From Channa striata (lineage: Eukaryota > Chordata > Actinopteri > Anabantiformes > Channidae): a stretch of DNA of 64,000 nucleotides. This document shows, piece by piece, positions 63,901 to 64,000 of this stretch. The stretch lies in contig JAUPFM010000095.1 in NCBI GenBank assembly GCA_033026295.1, positions 1 to 64,000 on the forward strand, written 5' to 3'. The notes below the pieces were generated by a model, which had not been told where the DNA came from, searched no databases, and saw only the letters and a program-made list of their open reading frames with translations. A program made the translations under genes and the position numbers. How positions within the stretch are numbered: position 1 is the first letter of the stretch; the number at the start of each line of letters is the position of its first letter.

Positions 63901-64000
63901 TATGCTCGCAATCGCCTTTTCTCAGCGAGAAAATGCTGTTTTGAAGCCAAGCTTGTATTGAACAATTTCTGCACCAAACTCAAATGAAACTGTGTCTGCC

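Larger units (their letters stand above)
38105..64000 (+). repeat. 197-bp satellite array, domain R, right of the LINE
   Basis: About 131 head-to-tail monomers in the same orientation as domain L. Characteristic variants are CAGAACTAATAAATATGG, AAATGAAACTG, AGTCAATGCATG, GACTCAAAATAAG, CTTAAATCCACTGAGCAG ... GGCTTGTGGGACG, CCTTAAAGGACAG and CAAACATCC. Sub-lineages cluster: GGACAG monomers lie mainly at about 47,935-54,630, and monomers with the first HindIII site replaced by AAGCCAAAATG lie at about 53,913, 55,290, 56,470, 58,240 and 59,420. Domain-L-type sequence reappears only at 57,354-57,858. No gene or second mobile element is visible. Confidence 0.97.

Noticed and set aside
1..64000. 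CRISPR-like regular repetition
   Set aside because: The unit is 197 bp with no unique spacers, and all other evidence is eukaryotic; it is a satellite.
1..64000. CENP-B box in the monomer
   Set aside because: TTCGCAATCGCC at some monomers resembles the start of the box, but the required downstream A and CGGG positions are not met on either strand.
1..64000. tRNA- or SINE-derived origin of the satellite
   Set aside because: No convincing RNA polymerase III A and B boxes and no cloverleaf could be found in the unit.

Overview
The window is almost entirely one tandem satellite. A 197-bp unit repeats head to tail on the same strand from base 1 to base 64,000, interrupted once by a 2.0-kb retrotransposon fragment at 36,087-38,104. 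Dividing the 61,982 satellite bases by 197 gives about 315 copies. The unit is about 38% GC (74 of 197 bases in the reference monomer) and has no coding potential of its own. I do not recognise the satellite as a named family. The fragment is the 3' half of an L2/CR1-superfamily LINE whose 3' end (AATAAAG followed by AATCT repeats) resembles elements common in ray-finned fishes. My best reading is therefore constitutive heterochromatin of a teleost, possibly a centromere or pericentromere; the location is inference.

Layout. (1) 1-34,988, domain L: about 178 monomers mixing several variant types, with local higher-order duplications. (2) 34,989-35,185: one unusually divergent monomer at the domain border. 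(3) 35,186-36,086, domain R monomers. (4) 36,087-38,104: LINE fragment inserted in the middle of a monomer, with a 3-bp target duplication and its reading frame broken in two places. (5) 38,105-64,000, domain R again, including a 4-monomer tandem duplication, 11-monomer spacing, and a large duplicated block at 54,898-60,900.

The strongest observation is at 57,354-57,858. About 500 bp of domain-L sequence lies deep inside domain R, exactly between the two copies of the duplicated block. Compared line by line it differs at only one base from 28,794-29,298. This suggests a recent non-allelic exchange or conversion, or an assembly join. A second strong observation is that copies of the same higher-order block differ mostly at one point of the monomer, around TGCTCGCAATCG. 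That points to a real mutational hotspot or a systematic base-calling artefact.

No working host gene, RNA gene, CRISPR array or prokaryotic feature is present. The short minus-strand reading frames of about 60-80 codons that recur along the window are chance frames within the satellite.
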